This document shows, in pieces, positions 1 through 10,684 of a stretch of DNA of 64,000 nt. A program made the translations under genes and the position numbers. Below the pieces are notes generated by a model, which worked only from the letters and a program-made list of their open reading frames with translations, did no database searches and was not told where the DNA came from. The stretch covers positions 1 to 64,000 of the forward strand of contig DXMF01000022.1 of assembly GCA_019414345.1 (NCBI GenBank), in the 5' to 3' direction. The stretch comes from Collinsella sp. Its GTDB lineage: Bacteria > Actinomycetota > Coriobacteriia > Coriobacteriales > Coriobacteriaceae. How positions within the stretch are numbered: position 1 is the stretch's first letter; every line of letters begins with the position of its first letter.

Positions 1-87
1 AAAGGGCGGAGGCGGGGCATGCCCCGCCTCTTACACCACATCTCTGTGCGCTACCTCAGGGAAGGCGTTTCGAGGCTCGAAGGATAC

Positions 88-123
88 AAAACGGGGGTGC
101 AGGTTGTCCTGCGCCCCCGTTTT
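88..123 (-). terminator. Intrinsic terminator of the ABC exporter operon
   Basis: Two 16-base arms (88-103 and 108-123) pair with one mismatch around a four-base loop. Read on the minus strand the GC-rich stem is followed by a T-rich end, 31 bases past the stop of the last exporter gene. A separate GC palindrome lies at 9-30. No gene is seen in bases 1-153. Confidence 0.8.
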
Positions 124-153
124 CTTGGCATTGCGGTTGTTTGCCGCCGGTTT

Positions 154-2010
154 TTACGCCGCTTCGTCGAACTGCGAGTTGTACAGGTCGGCGTAGAAGC
201 CGCCCTGGGCGAGCAGCTCGTCGTGCGTGCCCTTCTCGACGATGTCGCCGTCGCGAATCACCAAGATCACGTCGGCGTTGCGGATCGTGGACAGGCGGTG
301 CGCGATGACAAAGCTGGTGCGGCCCTGCATCAGCGCATCCATGGCGCGCTGAATGAGCTCCTCGGTACGGGTATCGACGTTGGAAGTCGCCTCGTCCAGA
401 ATCAGTGCCGGGCGGTCGGCCAAAATGGCACGGGCGATGGTCACGAGCTGGCGCTGACCCTGCGACAGGTTGGTGCCCTCCTCGTTGATCATAAAGTCGT
501 AGCCACCGGCGAGCGTATGAATAAAGTGGTCGCAGCGTGCGGCGCGCGCAGCGGCCTCGACCTCGGCATCGCTCGCGTCGGGGCGTCCGTAGCGGATGTT
601 CTCGCGGATGGTGCCGTTAAACAGCCAGGTGTCCTGCAGCACCATGGCAAACTCGCCGCGCAGTGCCGCGCGGTCCCAGTCGCGCACATCGACGCCCTCG
701 ACACGCAGCGAGCCGCCGTCCACGTCGTAGAAGCGCTGCAGCAGCTTAATGAGCGTGGTCTTGCCGGCGCCGGTGGGGCCGACGATGGCGATGGTCTGGC
801 CGGGCTGCGCCTCGCAGCTAAAGTCGTGGATGATGGTCTTGTCGGGCGTGTAGCCAAACTTGACATGGTCAAACACCACGTGGCCGGGGCGCTTCTCGGG
901 AATCTGCGCGTCGGCCTTCTGCTCCTCCTCGGGCGCGGCCAGGAACTCAAACACGCGCTCGGTGGCGGCGGCCATCGACTGCATCGTGTTGCTCACGTTG
1001 CCCAGCTGCTGCACGGGTTGCGTAAAGTTTCGAACGTACTGGATAAAGCTCTGGATGTCGCCGGGCGTGGCATTGCCGGTCAGCGCGAGCTGCGCGCCCA
1101 CCACGACGACGCCCACGTAGCCCATGTTGCCCACCAAGCTCATAAGCGGCATCATCAGGCCCGACAGGAATTGCGAACGCCAGCCGCTAATAAAGAGGCG
1201 GTCGTTTTGACGGTCGAACTCCTCGATCGAGGCCTCGGCGCGGTCGAACACCTGAATGACGTTCTGGCCGGCAAAGTCCTCCTCGATAATGCCGTTGACG
1301 GTGCCCAGGACCTGCTGCTGCTCGCGGAAGTACGGCTGCGAGAAGTGAATCATTACGGTCAGGATAATCGCGGCTGCCGGCAGCGTGAGCACGGTGACGC
1401 CGGTGAGCGGCAGACTGATCGACAGCATCATGACGAGTACGCCGATAATCTGCGTTACCGACGTGATGAGCTGCGTCACGCTTTGGTTGAGCGACTGGCC
1501 GAGCGTATCGACGTCGTTGGTGATGCGGCTGAGCACGTCGCCCTTGCTGTGGCCGTTGAAGTAGCTCATCGGAACGACAGCGATCTTGGCGGCGATCTCC
1601 TTGCGCATGCGGTAGCAAATCTTTTGCGTGACGCCGGTCATAAGCCAGCCTTGGATGAGGCTGCAAATAGAGCTTGCCAGATACAGGCAGAGCAAAAAGC
1701 CAAGCGTCTTGGCGATCCAGGCAAAGTCAACGTCGCCGGTACCGTTTACCTTGGCAACCAGGCCCTCGAACAGCTTGGTCGTAACCTGGCCAAGTACTTT
1801 GGGCCCCACAATGTTAAAGATGACCGAGCACACGGCAAAGGCGACGGCGGCAAACACGGCAATCTTGTGCTGGCCGATATAGCCGAGCAGCTGCCTCATG
1901 GTGCCCTTAAAGTCCTTGGCCTTTTCGCCGCGACGCATGCCGCCCATGCGGCCCATGGGACCACGCTGGCGGGTGGGCTTGGGAATCTGAGTCTTGGTCT
2001 CGTCTGCCAT
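154..2010 (-). CDS. ABC exporter half-transporter, canonical ATPase partner
   Basis: This 618-residue protein has an N-terminal exporter-type transmembrane domain (six helices expected) and a C-terminal nucleotide-binding domain. Walker A (GPTGAGKTT) lies near residue 408, the signature LSQGQ near 512, and Walker B with the catalytic Glu (LILDEATS) near 535. It should pair with the upstream half-transporter, whose own site is degenerate, to form a heterodimeric multidrug-type exporter in the cytoplasmic membrane. The start codon overlaps the stop of the upstream gene by one base (TAATG on the minus strand), so the two are translationally coupled. The family is certain from the motifs. The substrate is unknown. 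Confidence 0.95.
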   Translation of the reverse strand: MADETKTQIPKPTRQRGPMGRMGGMRRGEKAKDFKGTMRQLLGYIGQHKIAVFAAVAFAVCSVIFNIVGPKVLGQVTTKLFEGLVAKVNGTGDVDFAWIAKTLGFLLCLYLASSICSLIQGWLMTGVTQKICYRMRKEIAAKIAVVPMSYFNGHSKGDVLSRITNDVDTLGQSLNQSVTQLITSVTQIIGVLVMMLSISLPLTGVTVLTLPAAAIILTVMIHFSQPYFREQQQVLGTVNGIIEEDFAGQNVIQVFDRAEASIEEFDRQNDRLFISGWRSQFLSGLMMPLMSLVGNMGYVGVVVVGAQLALTGNATPGDIQSFIQYVRNFTQPVQQLGNVSNTMQSMAAATERVFEFLAAPEEEQKADAQIPEKRPGHVVFDHVKFGYTPDKTIIHDFSCEAQPGQTIAIVGPTGAGKTTLIKLLQRFYDVDGGSLRVEGVDVRDWDRAALRGEFAMVLQDTWLFNGTIRENIRYGRPDASDAEVEAAARAARCDHFIHTLAGGYDFMINEEGTNLSQGQRQLVTIARAILADRPALILDEATSNVDTRTEELIQRAMDALMQGRTSFVIAHRLSTIRNADVILVIRDGDIVEKGTHDELLAQGGFYADLYNSQFDEAA

Positions 2011-4376
2011 TAGCGCTCGCCTCCTTCCATGACGGCTGCAATTTCTTCTTGGGTAAGCCCCAGCTCCTCGGCGGAAAGCTGCGACTGTGCGATCTCCAGG
2101 TACGCCGGGCAGCTGCGCAGCAGCTCCTCGTGCGTGCCGGTGCCCACCACGCGGCCGTCGTCGAGCACGATGATTTGATCGGCGTGCATGATGGTCGCGA
2201 TGCGCTGGGCCACGACCACGAGTGCGGCGTCGGTAACGTTTTTGGCCAGCTCTTCGCGCAGGCGCGCGTCGGTCTTGTAGTCGAGGGCGCTAAACGAGTC
2301 ATCGAACACCACAACCTCGGGCTTTTTTGCCAAGGCGCGGGCGATGGCCAGACGCTGGCGCTGACCGCCCGAGACATTGGAACCGCCCTGGCTGATGGGG
2401 GAGTTGTAGCCGCCCTCGCGCTCGGCGATAAAGTCCTCGGCCTGTGCGATGCGTGCCGCCCGGTGCATGTCCTCGTCGCTCACCATGTCGCCGGCAAACT
2501 TGAGGTTGCTCTCGACGGTGCCCGAGAACAGACGCCCCTGCTGCGGGATGCATCCAATGCGGCCGCGCAGCTCGGAAAGGGTCATGTCGCGCACGTCGAT
2601 GCCGTCGAGCGAAATGCTGCCGCCCGTGACGTCGTATAAGCGCGGGATCAGCTGCACGAGCGTAGATTTGCCCGAGCCCGTGGAGCCAATGATGCCGAGC
2701 ATCTGACCGGCATGCGTGGTGAAGTTCACGCCGCTGATGACATCGGCGCGGGCATCGGGATACTGGAAGCTCACGTCGCGGAAGCACAGCTCACCGCGCG
2801 GCGCGCTGGTCGCAGGCAGTTTGGGCGAGGCAGGGTCGTTGATGCTCGTGGGACAAGTGATGACCTCTTCTACGCGCTCGGCTGCGACCTCGGCGCGGGG
2901 CAGGATGACCGAAACCATGGTGAGGATCATAAACGCCATGACGATCTGCATGGTGTAGGAGATAAACGCCATCATGTTGCCGACCTGCATCACGCCGTCG
3001 GACACGCCCTGCGCGCCAAACCAGACGATAAGCACGGTGATGCAGTTCATGACCAGCATCATGAGCGGCATCATAAAGCTCATGGCTCGGTTGGTGTAGA
3101 GCTGCGTGGTCATCAGGTCGAGCGAAGCCTTGTCAAAACGCTCGAGCTCATGCTCCTCGCGGTTGAACGAGCGGATAGGCATAAGGCCGTCGAGCAGCTC
3201 GCGGGCGGTAAGGTTCACGCGGTCCACGTAACTTTGCATCTTTTTGAACTTGGGCATGGTGAGGCCCATGAGCACGCCGACGACGGCCGAGACCGCGATG
3301 ATGGCAACGGCGATGGTCCACTCCAGGCCGGTATGGTTGGCCAGGACGCGCATGACGGCGACGATGCCCATGACGGGGGCCATCAGACACATGCGGATAA
3401 ACAGGGTTGCGGCCATCTGGATCTGCTGAATGTCATTGGTGCAGCGGGTGATGAGCGAGGCCTGGCTAAACTTGCCCACCTCGGCCGGCGAGAAGTGCAT
3501 AACCTTGTTGAAGGTCTCGCGGCGCAGGTCGCGGGCGATGGAGCAGGCAGTGCGCGAAGCAACGGCACCGGTCAGGATGGTGGCGACCAGCGACACCAGA
3601 CACAGCCCAAACATCGTGGTCGCCATGCGGCCCAGGTAGGCGTTCTGCACGTCGGCGGGGTCGATGCCCTGTGCCTTGTACTCGTCCTGCACATAGCTCA
3701 CGGCGCGTTGGGTCACGATGGAGCCCGACATGGAGCCCATTTTGTCCGCCATATCGTTGGCGCCCTCGACGAGCTTGCCCTGGTCGATTAGGCCGCCTTC
3801 AACGCCTAGACGCAGACCCTTCATGGTGATCTTACCGCCGTCGGCATCAATCTGCTTTTGCATATTCTGCGCCGCTGCGGCCTTCTGCTGCATCTCGGCG
3901 AGCTGCTCGGGCGTCATCGCCGCCATTTGCTCGGGCGTGGGCATGGCCTGAGCGGCGTCGCTGTCTTTCTCGCTGGACGAGCCCATCATGTCGCCCATGG
4001 AGTCGGCGTCGATGCCCTGGTTGAAGGCGAGCACGACGGTCTCAGGCAGGCTCATAATGTCGGCAATCTTGCTGCCGTCGGCACGCTCTTCCTCGGTGCC
4101 CTTGTACGTTCGAATGCCGTTCTTGTCTGCCTTGCCAAACACGGCCTCCACAGCTTTGGCGTCCTTGGCGCGCATAAAGAGTTCGAGGTCGTCGAGCGAT
4201 TCGGCGCGAATGGTGTCGGGCACGGGCGAGGCAATGCCGCCTTGCTGCACGCCCACGTCGACGATGTCGCTCATATAGGTAGGCAGCGCCAGGTCGGCGT
4301 TGCAGCTGATTACGATAAGTACGATAGCTGCGAACAGTGCCAGGACATGCTTTTTAAAGAGCTTGAGAATCCTCAC
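2010..4376 (-). CDS. ABC exporter half-transporter with degenerate ATPase site and large extracellular insert
   Basis: This 788-residue half-transporter is about 180 residues longer than usual. The extra sequence, roughly residues 40-250, sits between the first and second transmembrane helices and so should face outside. It is Met-, Ala- and Gln-rich and charged. The ATPase domain has Walker A GSTGSGKST near residue 563 and signature VSGGQ. Walker B reads VVVFDDSFSALD, so the catalytic Glu is replaced by Asp, as in the degenerate half of TM287/288-type heterodimers. The GTG start overlaps the MarR gene stop by four bases (GTGA). The operon order marR, this gene, partner gene suggests drug- or stress-inducible efflux. 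Confidence 0.93.
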   Translation of the reverse strand: MRILKLFKKHVLALFAAIVLIVISCNADLALPTYMSDIVDVGVQQGGIASPVPDTIRAESLDDLELFMRAKDAKAVEAVFGKADKNGIRTYKGTEEERADGSKIADIMSLPETVVLAFNQGIDADSMGDMMGSSSEKDSDAAQAMPTPEQMAAMTPEQLAEMQQKAAAAQNMQKQIDADGGKITMKGLRLGVEGGLIDQGKLVEGANDMADKMGSMSGSIVTQRAVSYVQDEYKAQGIDPADVQNAYLGRMATTMFGLCLVSLVATILTGAVASRTACSIARDLRRETFNKVMHFSPAEVGKFSQASLITRCTNDIQQIQMAATLFIRMCLMAPVMGIVAVMRVLANHTGLEWTIAVAIIAVSAVVGVLMGLTMPKFKKMQSYVDRVNLTARELLDGLMPIRSFNREEHELERFDKASLDLMTTQLYTNRAMSFMMPLMMLVMNCITVLIVWFGAQGVSDGVMQVGNMMAFISYTMQIVMAFMILTMVSVILPRAEVAAERVEEVITCPTSINDPASPKLPATSAPRGELCFRDVSFQYPDARADVISGVNFTTHAGQMLGIIGSTGSGKSTLVQLIPRLYDVTGGSISLDGIDVRDMTLSELRGRIGCIPQQGRLFSGTVESNLKFAGDMVSDEDMHRAARIAQAEDFIAEREGGYNSPISQGGSNVSGGQRQRLAIARALAKKPEVVVFDDSFSALDYKTDARLREELAKNVTDAALVVVAQRIATIMHADQIIVLDDGRVVGTGTHEELLRSCPAYLEIAQSQLSAEELGLTQEEIAAVMEGGER

Positions 4377-4822
4377 TCGGCATCTCTCCTTTCTTGATTG
4401 CGGTCGATAATTTCGTTGGCACGTCTTAGAAGGCGCACCATCTCTTGGGTATCTGTTTCGCCGAGCTGCTCGAGGAAAGCCGCGGTGCGCTCCTCGAATT
4501 CCCGGCGTTTGATTTCGAGATCCTGGAATCCCTTGTCGGTCACTATGACGTGTACGCGACGACGGTCGGTCTTTGAATGCTCGCGCTCAATCCAACCCTT
4601 GGCCTCGAGGGCGCGCAAGATATTGGCGATGCGGGCGCTCGAGACCCAGGCACGATCAGCGAGTTCGCTCGGCGTGAGCGAACCGCCAGCGAGCATGAGG
4701 GCGCGCATGACGGCCATCTCGCCGCTGAGAACTTTGTCCACAAAGCGCGAAACGCGCTGGTGAATGCCGCCAAACTCAGTAAGGAGCTGACGTCCAAGCT
4801 CATGGAAATCGGTATCTTCCAC
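4373..4822 (-). CDS. MarR-family transcriptional regulator
   Basis: This 149-residue winged-helix protein has the MarR layout: an N-terminal dimerisation helix, a recognition region (LTPSELADRAWVSSARIANILRALEAKGWIER is the HTH portion, shown here only by its family pattern), a wing with DRRR, and a long C-terminal helix. The GTG start at 4822 is preceded by an AGGGG ribosome site six bases upstream. It is the first gene of the exporter operon and overlaps the next gene by four bases. A strong inverted repeat overlaps its own start codon, which suggests autorepression that also controls the exporter. The ligand is unknown. Confidence 0.9.
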   Translation of the reverse strand: MEDTDFHELGRQLLTEFGGIHQRVSRFVDKVLSGEMAVMRALMLAGGSLTPSELADRAWVSSARIANILRALEAKGWIEREHSKTDRRRVHVIVTDKGFQDLEIKRREFEERTAAFLEQLGETDTQEMVRLLRRANEIIDRNQERRDAE

Positions 4823-4861
4823 CGAAAACCCCTAACACTAGAAACTATTTTCGGTGAAAGA
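4815..4861. promoter_or_regulatory. Putative MarR operator
   Basis: Arms at 4815-4828 and 4848-4861 are complementary over 14 bases with one mismatch (core CACCGAAAA / TTTTCGGTG) and are separated by 19 bases. The repeat spans the GTG start of the MarR gene and its ribosome site, where a bound repressor would block expression. Confidence 0.6.
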
Positions 4862-5372
4862 TGATACCCTTGCACGCGCACCCTATACGGTAGATTTTGG
4901 GTCATGCCTAGAAAACAACCTTTAGGCGACCTCCGTACACCGTCGGTATCAGCAAAGTAAGGGGTAGATCGTAAGGCATGTCCCAAAGCCTACTCAGAGG
5001 CACTTTACTCTGCTAAAGCTGGCATAACAGCTAGAGCGAACGTCGTACAAAGGCAAGGAAAAATACCAAACAAATCGGTGAACGGTAGTTGCTCGCGCTC
5101 GCATTTCCTGCGGATTTGTTAAAAACGCCCTAATGGTATAAAAAAAGAAACATATAACAGCCCTGATGAAGGGGGTGGCTATGTTATCCTTCTCAAACGG
5201 GTGAAATCTTGGGTTTTGGGTTGCAGTTCCAAGGTGGACAAACGTTTTTCCCTGTACCAACGTGTGGTGAAGAACGGAAGAAGCCGGTAGTGCAAGCCGA
5301 TAATTCAAGAATTCAATAAGCAGCGGTGTGAGAGAGCGCCGCATTACACGTAACTAGGAGCGTGGTTACACA
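4862..5372 (+). promoter_or_regulatory. Long leader and promoter region of pflB
   Basis: There is no convincing gene in these 511 bases. A promoter candidate has TTGTTA at 5116-5121 and TATAAA/TAAAAA at 5137-5144. It would give a leader of about 220 bases before pflB. Just downstream an imperfect hairpin pairs ATAACAGCC near 5154 with GGCTATGTTAT near 5177. The ribosome site GGAG lies about 12 bases before the pflB ATG, longer than ideal. The upstream part (about 4900-5080) holds several short complementary segments, but I recognise no known RNA. Confidence 0.4.
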
Positions 5373-7424
<2,052 letters not shown>

Positions 7425-7425
7425 C

Positions 7426-7486
7426 TATTGTTAGTGCTATACTAACAATAACGATTACTGATTAGCGCGCCGGTTTCGGCCGGCGC
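7426..7486 (+). other. Two hairpins between the PFL body and its radical domain
   Basis: A perfect 10-base inverted repeat (7426-7435 and 7441-7450, loop GCTAT) begins right after the pflB stop. A second, GC-rich hairpin has 7-base arms at 7467-7473 and 7480-7486. Neither has a following T-run. They may set the ratio of the two PFL parts by stabilising or processing the transcript, or by partial termination. That role is an inference. Confidence 0.6.
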
Positions 7487-7509
7487 CTATCAATCGAAGG
7501 AGACACATT

Positions 7510-7761
7510 ATGAAGGTTTCTGAAGTTTCCGAGACTCAGGCCGATAACCTGGTCCACATGCTCGACGCTTACGCCGAGAAGGGTGGCCACCACCTGAACA
7601 TCAACGTCTTCAACCGTGAGACGCTGCTCGACGCTCAGGCTCACCCCGAGAAGTACCCGCAGCTGACCATCCGCGTTTCCGGCTATGCCGTGAACTTCCA
7701 CACGCTCACCAAGGAGCAGCAGGACGAGGTCATTGCGCGTACCTTCCACAACAAGTTCTAA
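7510..7761 (+). CDS. Stand-alone glycyl-radical domain of pyruvate formate-lyase
   Basis: This 83-residue protein matches the C-terminal end of PFL, including the radical loop RVSGYAV with the radical Gly at residue 58 and the conserved end [14 protein letters not shown]. It resembles the spare-part protein GrcA (YfiD) in size. GrcA normally rescues an oxygen-cleaved full PFL, but here no full-length PFL is present in the window and the PFL body stops exactly where this begins. It is therefore more likely the obligatory second subunit. A good ribosome site (GAAGGAG) precedes the ATG. It is 85 bases from pflB and probably cotranscribed. Confidence 0.93.
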   Translation: MKVSEVSETQADNLVHMLDAYAEKGGHHLNINVFNRETLLDAQAHPEKYPQLTIRVSGYAVNFHTLTKEQQDEVIARTFHNKF

Positions 7762-7795
7762 AGGGGTTTAACTCCCGCAGGATCGCCGGGCCGTC

Positions 7796-7900
7796 TTGGG
7801 TTACTTTCCAAAACGTCCTCGGACATGCAAAGGGCTCCGCTGCGCGCTTCGCGCGGCGGAGCCCTTTGCGTCCTGCGGAATATTTTGGAAAGTAACCCAA
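7796..7900 (+). repeat. Nested palindromic 3' element, copy 1
   Basis: Perfect 18-base outer arms (7796-7813, 7883-7900) enclose the fixed motif CGTCCTCGGACATG, an inner GC-rich hairpin and the fixed motif CGTCCTGCGGAA. The element begins 35 bases after the stop of the glycyl-radical gene and reads in its sense. The other copies are at 20221-20345, 25672-25801 and 39612-39732. Confidence 0.85.
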
Positions 7901-8002
7901 AACCGGCCATGTGGGGTCCTTTGGAGTCACCCTTTAGGCGGAACTCTCCTAATTATTTGGATGAGTCGTTTACTTACTTGTACTGTTACCGTCTTCCCGC
8001 TC

Positions 8003-8043
8003 TTGTTGGGGTATGCTTTGTTCGTATGTAAACGTATGACATG
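8003..8043 (+). promoter_or_regulatory. Promoter and autoregulatory operator of the LacI-type gene
   Basis: A weak promoter candidate has TTGTTG at 8003-8008 and TATGTA at 8025-8030. It overlaps TGTAAACGTATGACATG at 8027-8043, which resembles the three operators in front of the downstream sugar operon (AAACGnTTGACATATG). The regulator probably represses itself. Confidence 0.5.
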
Positions 8044-8061
8044 TTGATGGGGGAGGGTGCT

Positions 8062-9072
8062 ATGGCTCGCGAGAGTGCTCGTTCTAAGGATACGGCTAAG
8101 CCTGGCATCAAGGAAGTTGCAGCGGTGGCGGGGGTTTCGCCTACTACGGTATCTCGCGTGCTTAATAATCGCGGCTATATTAGCCAAGAGACCCGCGATA
8201 AGGTCCATGCCGCGATGGAGCGCATCAACTATACGCCCAACGATATCGCCCGTGCCATGCTCAACGGTCGCCTGAACCTTATCGGTATGATCGTTCCCCT
8301 TGTGAGCAGCCCGTTCCATGCTCAGGTTGTGCAGGCGGTCGAGCGCACGTTAGCGGAAAACGGCTTTAAGATGTTGCTGTGCAACAGCGCCAATCGACCC
8401 GATCGTGAGCGTTCCTATATTGACATGCTCCGCCGCAATATGGTCGACGGCGTCATCGTCAACTCCCTTAATATCGGTGCCGAGGCGTATGCCGAGATGG
8501 GCTTGAGTCTGGTTGGTATCGACTGCGACCTTGGCGAAGCCTCTGTTCAGATTGCGAGCGACAGCTATAGCATCGGCGAACTTGCCACGCGTCGCCTGAT
8601 CGATGACGGATGTTCACGCATCCTGTGCCTGCGCAGCAATAGCCGCATGCGCATGCCTGCCAATAAGCGTACCGATGCCTACCTCGATGTTGTTGAGCAG
8701 GCCGGTTTGCCCGCGCTTGTCCGTGAGGTTGAGTTCGTTAAGCCCGACGACGAAAAGAGCGCGGTCGTTGCGAAGATCCTCGATGAGAACCCCGATATTG
8801 ACGGCATCTTTGCGGGAGACGACACGATGGCGGCTATCTGTCTTAACGTGATGAAGCAGCGCGGCTTGAGCGCTCCGGGCGATATTAAGGTCGTGGGCGC
8901 GGATGGTGCCCGCCGCACTATGACGTTTATGCCTGACTTAACAACCGTACGCCAAGATATCGATCGCATCGGAGAGCTCGCGGCGCAATCCATCATTGCT
9001 CTTATTAACGGCGAAAAGCCCGAATCGAATATCAAGCTCCCCGTTGAACTCATTGAGGGTAAAACCGCGTAG
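8062..9072 (+). CDS. LacI-family regulator of the sucrose/fructan operon
   Basis: This 336-residue repressor has the LacI HTH near the N-terminus (IKEVAAVAGVSPTTVSRVLN), a hinge helix, and a periplasmic-binding-protein-like effector domain ending near the sugar-binding PDLTTVRQD segment. I chose the ATG at 8062 because a GGGGGAGGG ribosome site lies five bases before it; an in-frame ATG at 8041 has none. It is followed after 184 bases by GH32 and PTS genes, and LacI-type operators occupy that gap. The effector is probably a phosphorylated sugar such as sucrose-6-phosphate or fructose-1-phosphate. That is inferred from context only. Confidence 0.93.
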   Translation: MARESARSKDTAKPGIKEVAAVAGVSPTTVSRVLNNRGYISQETRDKVHAAMERINYTPNDIARAMLNGRLNLIGMIVPLVSSPFHAQVVQAVERTLAENGFKMLLCNSANRPDRERSYIDMLRRNMVDGVIVNSLNIGAEAYAEMGLSLVGIDCDLGEASVQIASDSYSIGELATRRLIDDGCSRILCLRSNSRMRMPANKRTDAYLDVVEQAGLPALVREVEFVKPDDEKSAVVAKILDENPDIDGIFAGDDTMAAICLNVMKQRGLSAPGDIKVVGADGARRTMTFMPDLTTVRQDIDRIGELAAQSIIALINGEKPESNIKLPVELIEGKTA

Positions 9073-9124
9073 TTCATCCCGTGCCAAAAGAATTCCTCAA
9101 ACACCTCTGATGACCGTTCGCCGG

Positions 9125-9213
9125 CATATGTCAACCGTTTGCCGACGACTGGAACTGCGAAAAGACGTATTGGTGTGAAAACGTTTGACATATGAAAACG
9201 ATTGACATATCTT
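9125..9213 (+). promoter_or_regulatory. Operator cluster and promoter of the sucrose operon
   Basis: Three related LacI-type sites are visible: CATATGTCAACCGTTTGCCG at 9125-9144 (reverse orientation), GAAAACGTTTGACATATG at 9177-9194 and GAAAACGATTGACATAT at 9194-9210. TTGACA at 9185-9190 and TATCTT at 9208-9213, with a 17-base spacer, form a good sigma-70 promoter that is embedded in the last two sites. Bound repressor would cover the promoter. Confidence 0.8.
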
Positions 9214-9256
9214 GCAGTTGTACCGAGTTAGTATCTCGTGAGAAAGGAAGTCTCGG

Positions 9257-10639
9257 ATGCACAAGGTGTATTACCAGCCTGAGGGAATTTGGGTAGGCGA
9301 CATCATGCCGTACGGCGAGGACGGCACGTTCTATCTCTATCATCAGCGTGACACGCGAAACCCCGGACCTTTCGGAGAGCCGTTTGGCTGGGCACTCGCG
9401 ACAACCAAGGACTTCGTCAATTACAAAGACTTTGGCGAGAGCCTTGAGCGTGGCGGCGACGAGGAAGTCGACCAGTATGTTTATGCCGGCACGGTGTTTA
9501 AGGTGGGCGACAAGTACCATGCGCTCTACACTGGTTGCAATCGCGATAAGGTCAAGGCACGCTTGATGAAGCAGGTTCTTCTTCACGCAACGAGTGACGA
9601 CGCCGTCAAGTGGGAGAAGAACATCGCCGAGACGCTGCTTCCGCCCCAGGAGGGTTACGATGACCGCAACTGGCGCGATCCCTTTGTGCTTTGGGATGAG
9701 GAGAACGAAGAGTACATGCTCATCCTCGGCACGCGTGTGGGCGAGGACAAGCGTCTGATGACCGGTCGTCTGGTCAAGTTCACCTCCAAGGACCTGGATA
9801 CCTGGGAGTTCCAGGGCGACTGGTGGAATCCGGGCCTGTACACCATGTTCGAGATGCCTGATCTCTTTAAGATGGGCGACTGGTGGTATCTGGTGTTCTC
9901 CGAGTACAGTGATGGCAACAAGACCCGTTACCGCATGTCTCGCTCTATCAACGGTCCTTGGATCACTCCTGCGGACGATTCCTTCGATGGCCGCGCGTAC
10001 TATGCCGCGCGTACCGCATTTGATGGTGAGCGCCGCGTTCTCTTTGGTTGGGTTCCTACGCGTGACGAGGGCGGTGACCCCAGCTCTTACCTGTGGGGTG
10101 GCACCTTTATGCCCCTCGAGATCGTTCAGCGTGCCGACGGAACGCTCGGCACCAAGCTCCCCGACAGCATGCTTGGCGCCTTTGGCGAGGGCAAGGCTGT
10201 CGAGACCTTTGAGCTTTCCTGCGAGTCGGGCAAGGTCGAGCAGGTGCTCGCCGCGGATGCCGGCTCCACCTACTTGCTCGATGCCGACATTGAGCTCGGC
10301 GGTAACGCTGCCGGCTTCTCGGTCAAGTTCGCCGAGGACGCCGAGTCCGGTCTTGCCTATGAGTTCCGCGCCAACCTGCGCGAGGGCAAGCTCGAGTTCA
10401 CGCCGGCTCCCCAGTACCCGTGGTTCCAGGTCAACAACATGGGCCTCGAGCGTCCGTTGTTCTTTAAGGGCGAGGGCACTCACCATGTGCGTCTGGTCGT
10501 CGACGACGACATCGCGACCATCTTTGTCGATGATGTTGCGCTCAACGCTCGCTTCTGCAACAAGCAGGGCCAGGGTGTGGCGCTTACCGTCACCGACGGT
10601 GCGCTCAAGTGCGCAAACGCAACGATCGCGTCTCTGTAG
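9257..10639 (+). CDS. GH32-like glycoside hydrolase with variant nucleophile motif
   Basis: This 460-residue protein has a GH32-type five-bladed propeller and a C-terminal beta-sandwich. The transition-state motif is seen as NWRDPFVL and the acid/base motif as MFEMPDLF (usually ECPD). The usual nucleophile block WMNDPNG is replaced by IWVGDIMPYGEDG, where the Asp after Gly is the likely nucleophile. It lacks a signal peptide, so it acts in the cytoplasm, presumably on a PTS-imported or otherwise imported fructoside. The second GH32 enzyme in the operon is canonical, so this one probably has a different specificity. A ribosome site (GAAAGGAAG) precedes the ATG. Confidence 0.85.
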   Translation: MHKVYYQPEGIWVGDIMPYGEDGTFYLYHQRDTRNPGPFGEPFGWALATTKDFVNYKDFGESLERGGDEEVDQYVYAGTVFKVGDKYHALYTGCNRDKVKARLMKQVLLHATSDDAVKWEKNIAETLLPPQEGYDDRNWRDPFVLWDEENEEYMLILGTRVGEDKRLMTGRLVKFTSKDLDTWEFQGDWWNPGLYTMFEMPDLFKMGDWWYLVFSEYSDGNKTRYRMSRSINGPWITPADDSFDGRAYYAARTAFDGERRVLFGWVPTRDEGGDPSSYLWGGTFMPLEIVQRADGTLGTKLPDSMLGAFGEGKAVETFELSCESGKVEQVLAADAGSTYLLDADIELGGNAAGFSVKFAEDAESGLAYEFRANLREGKLEFTPAPQYPWFQVNNMGLERPLFFKGEGTHHVRLVVDDDIATIFVDDVALNARFCNKQGQGVALTVTDGALKCANATIASL

Positions 10640-10684
10640 CGGCAACGAACCGTTTTATGATTTAGAAAAGGAATGGAGAGGAAC

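Noticed and set aside
19..2013. A 664-residue open frame on the plus strand across the ABC exporter
   Set aside because: Same reason: it is an antisense shadow of a gene with clear Walker motifs and has no ribosome site.
4900..5090. Possible structured leader RNA or riboswitch upstream of pflB
   Set aside because: Several short complementary segments are visible, but no known consensus matched and the segment lies upstream of the promoter candidate.
4994..5344. 116-residue minus-strand frame upstream of pflB
   Set aside because: No ribosome site or domain; it overlaps the likely pflB promoter.
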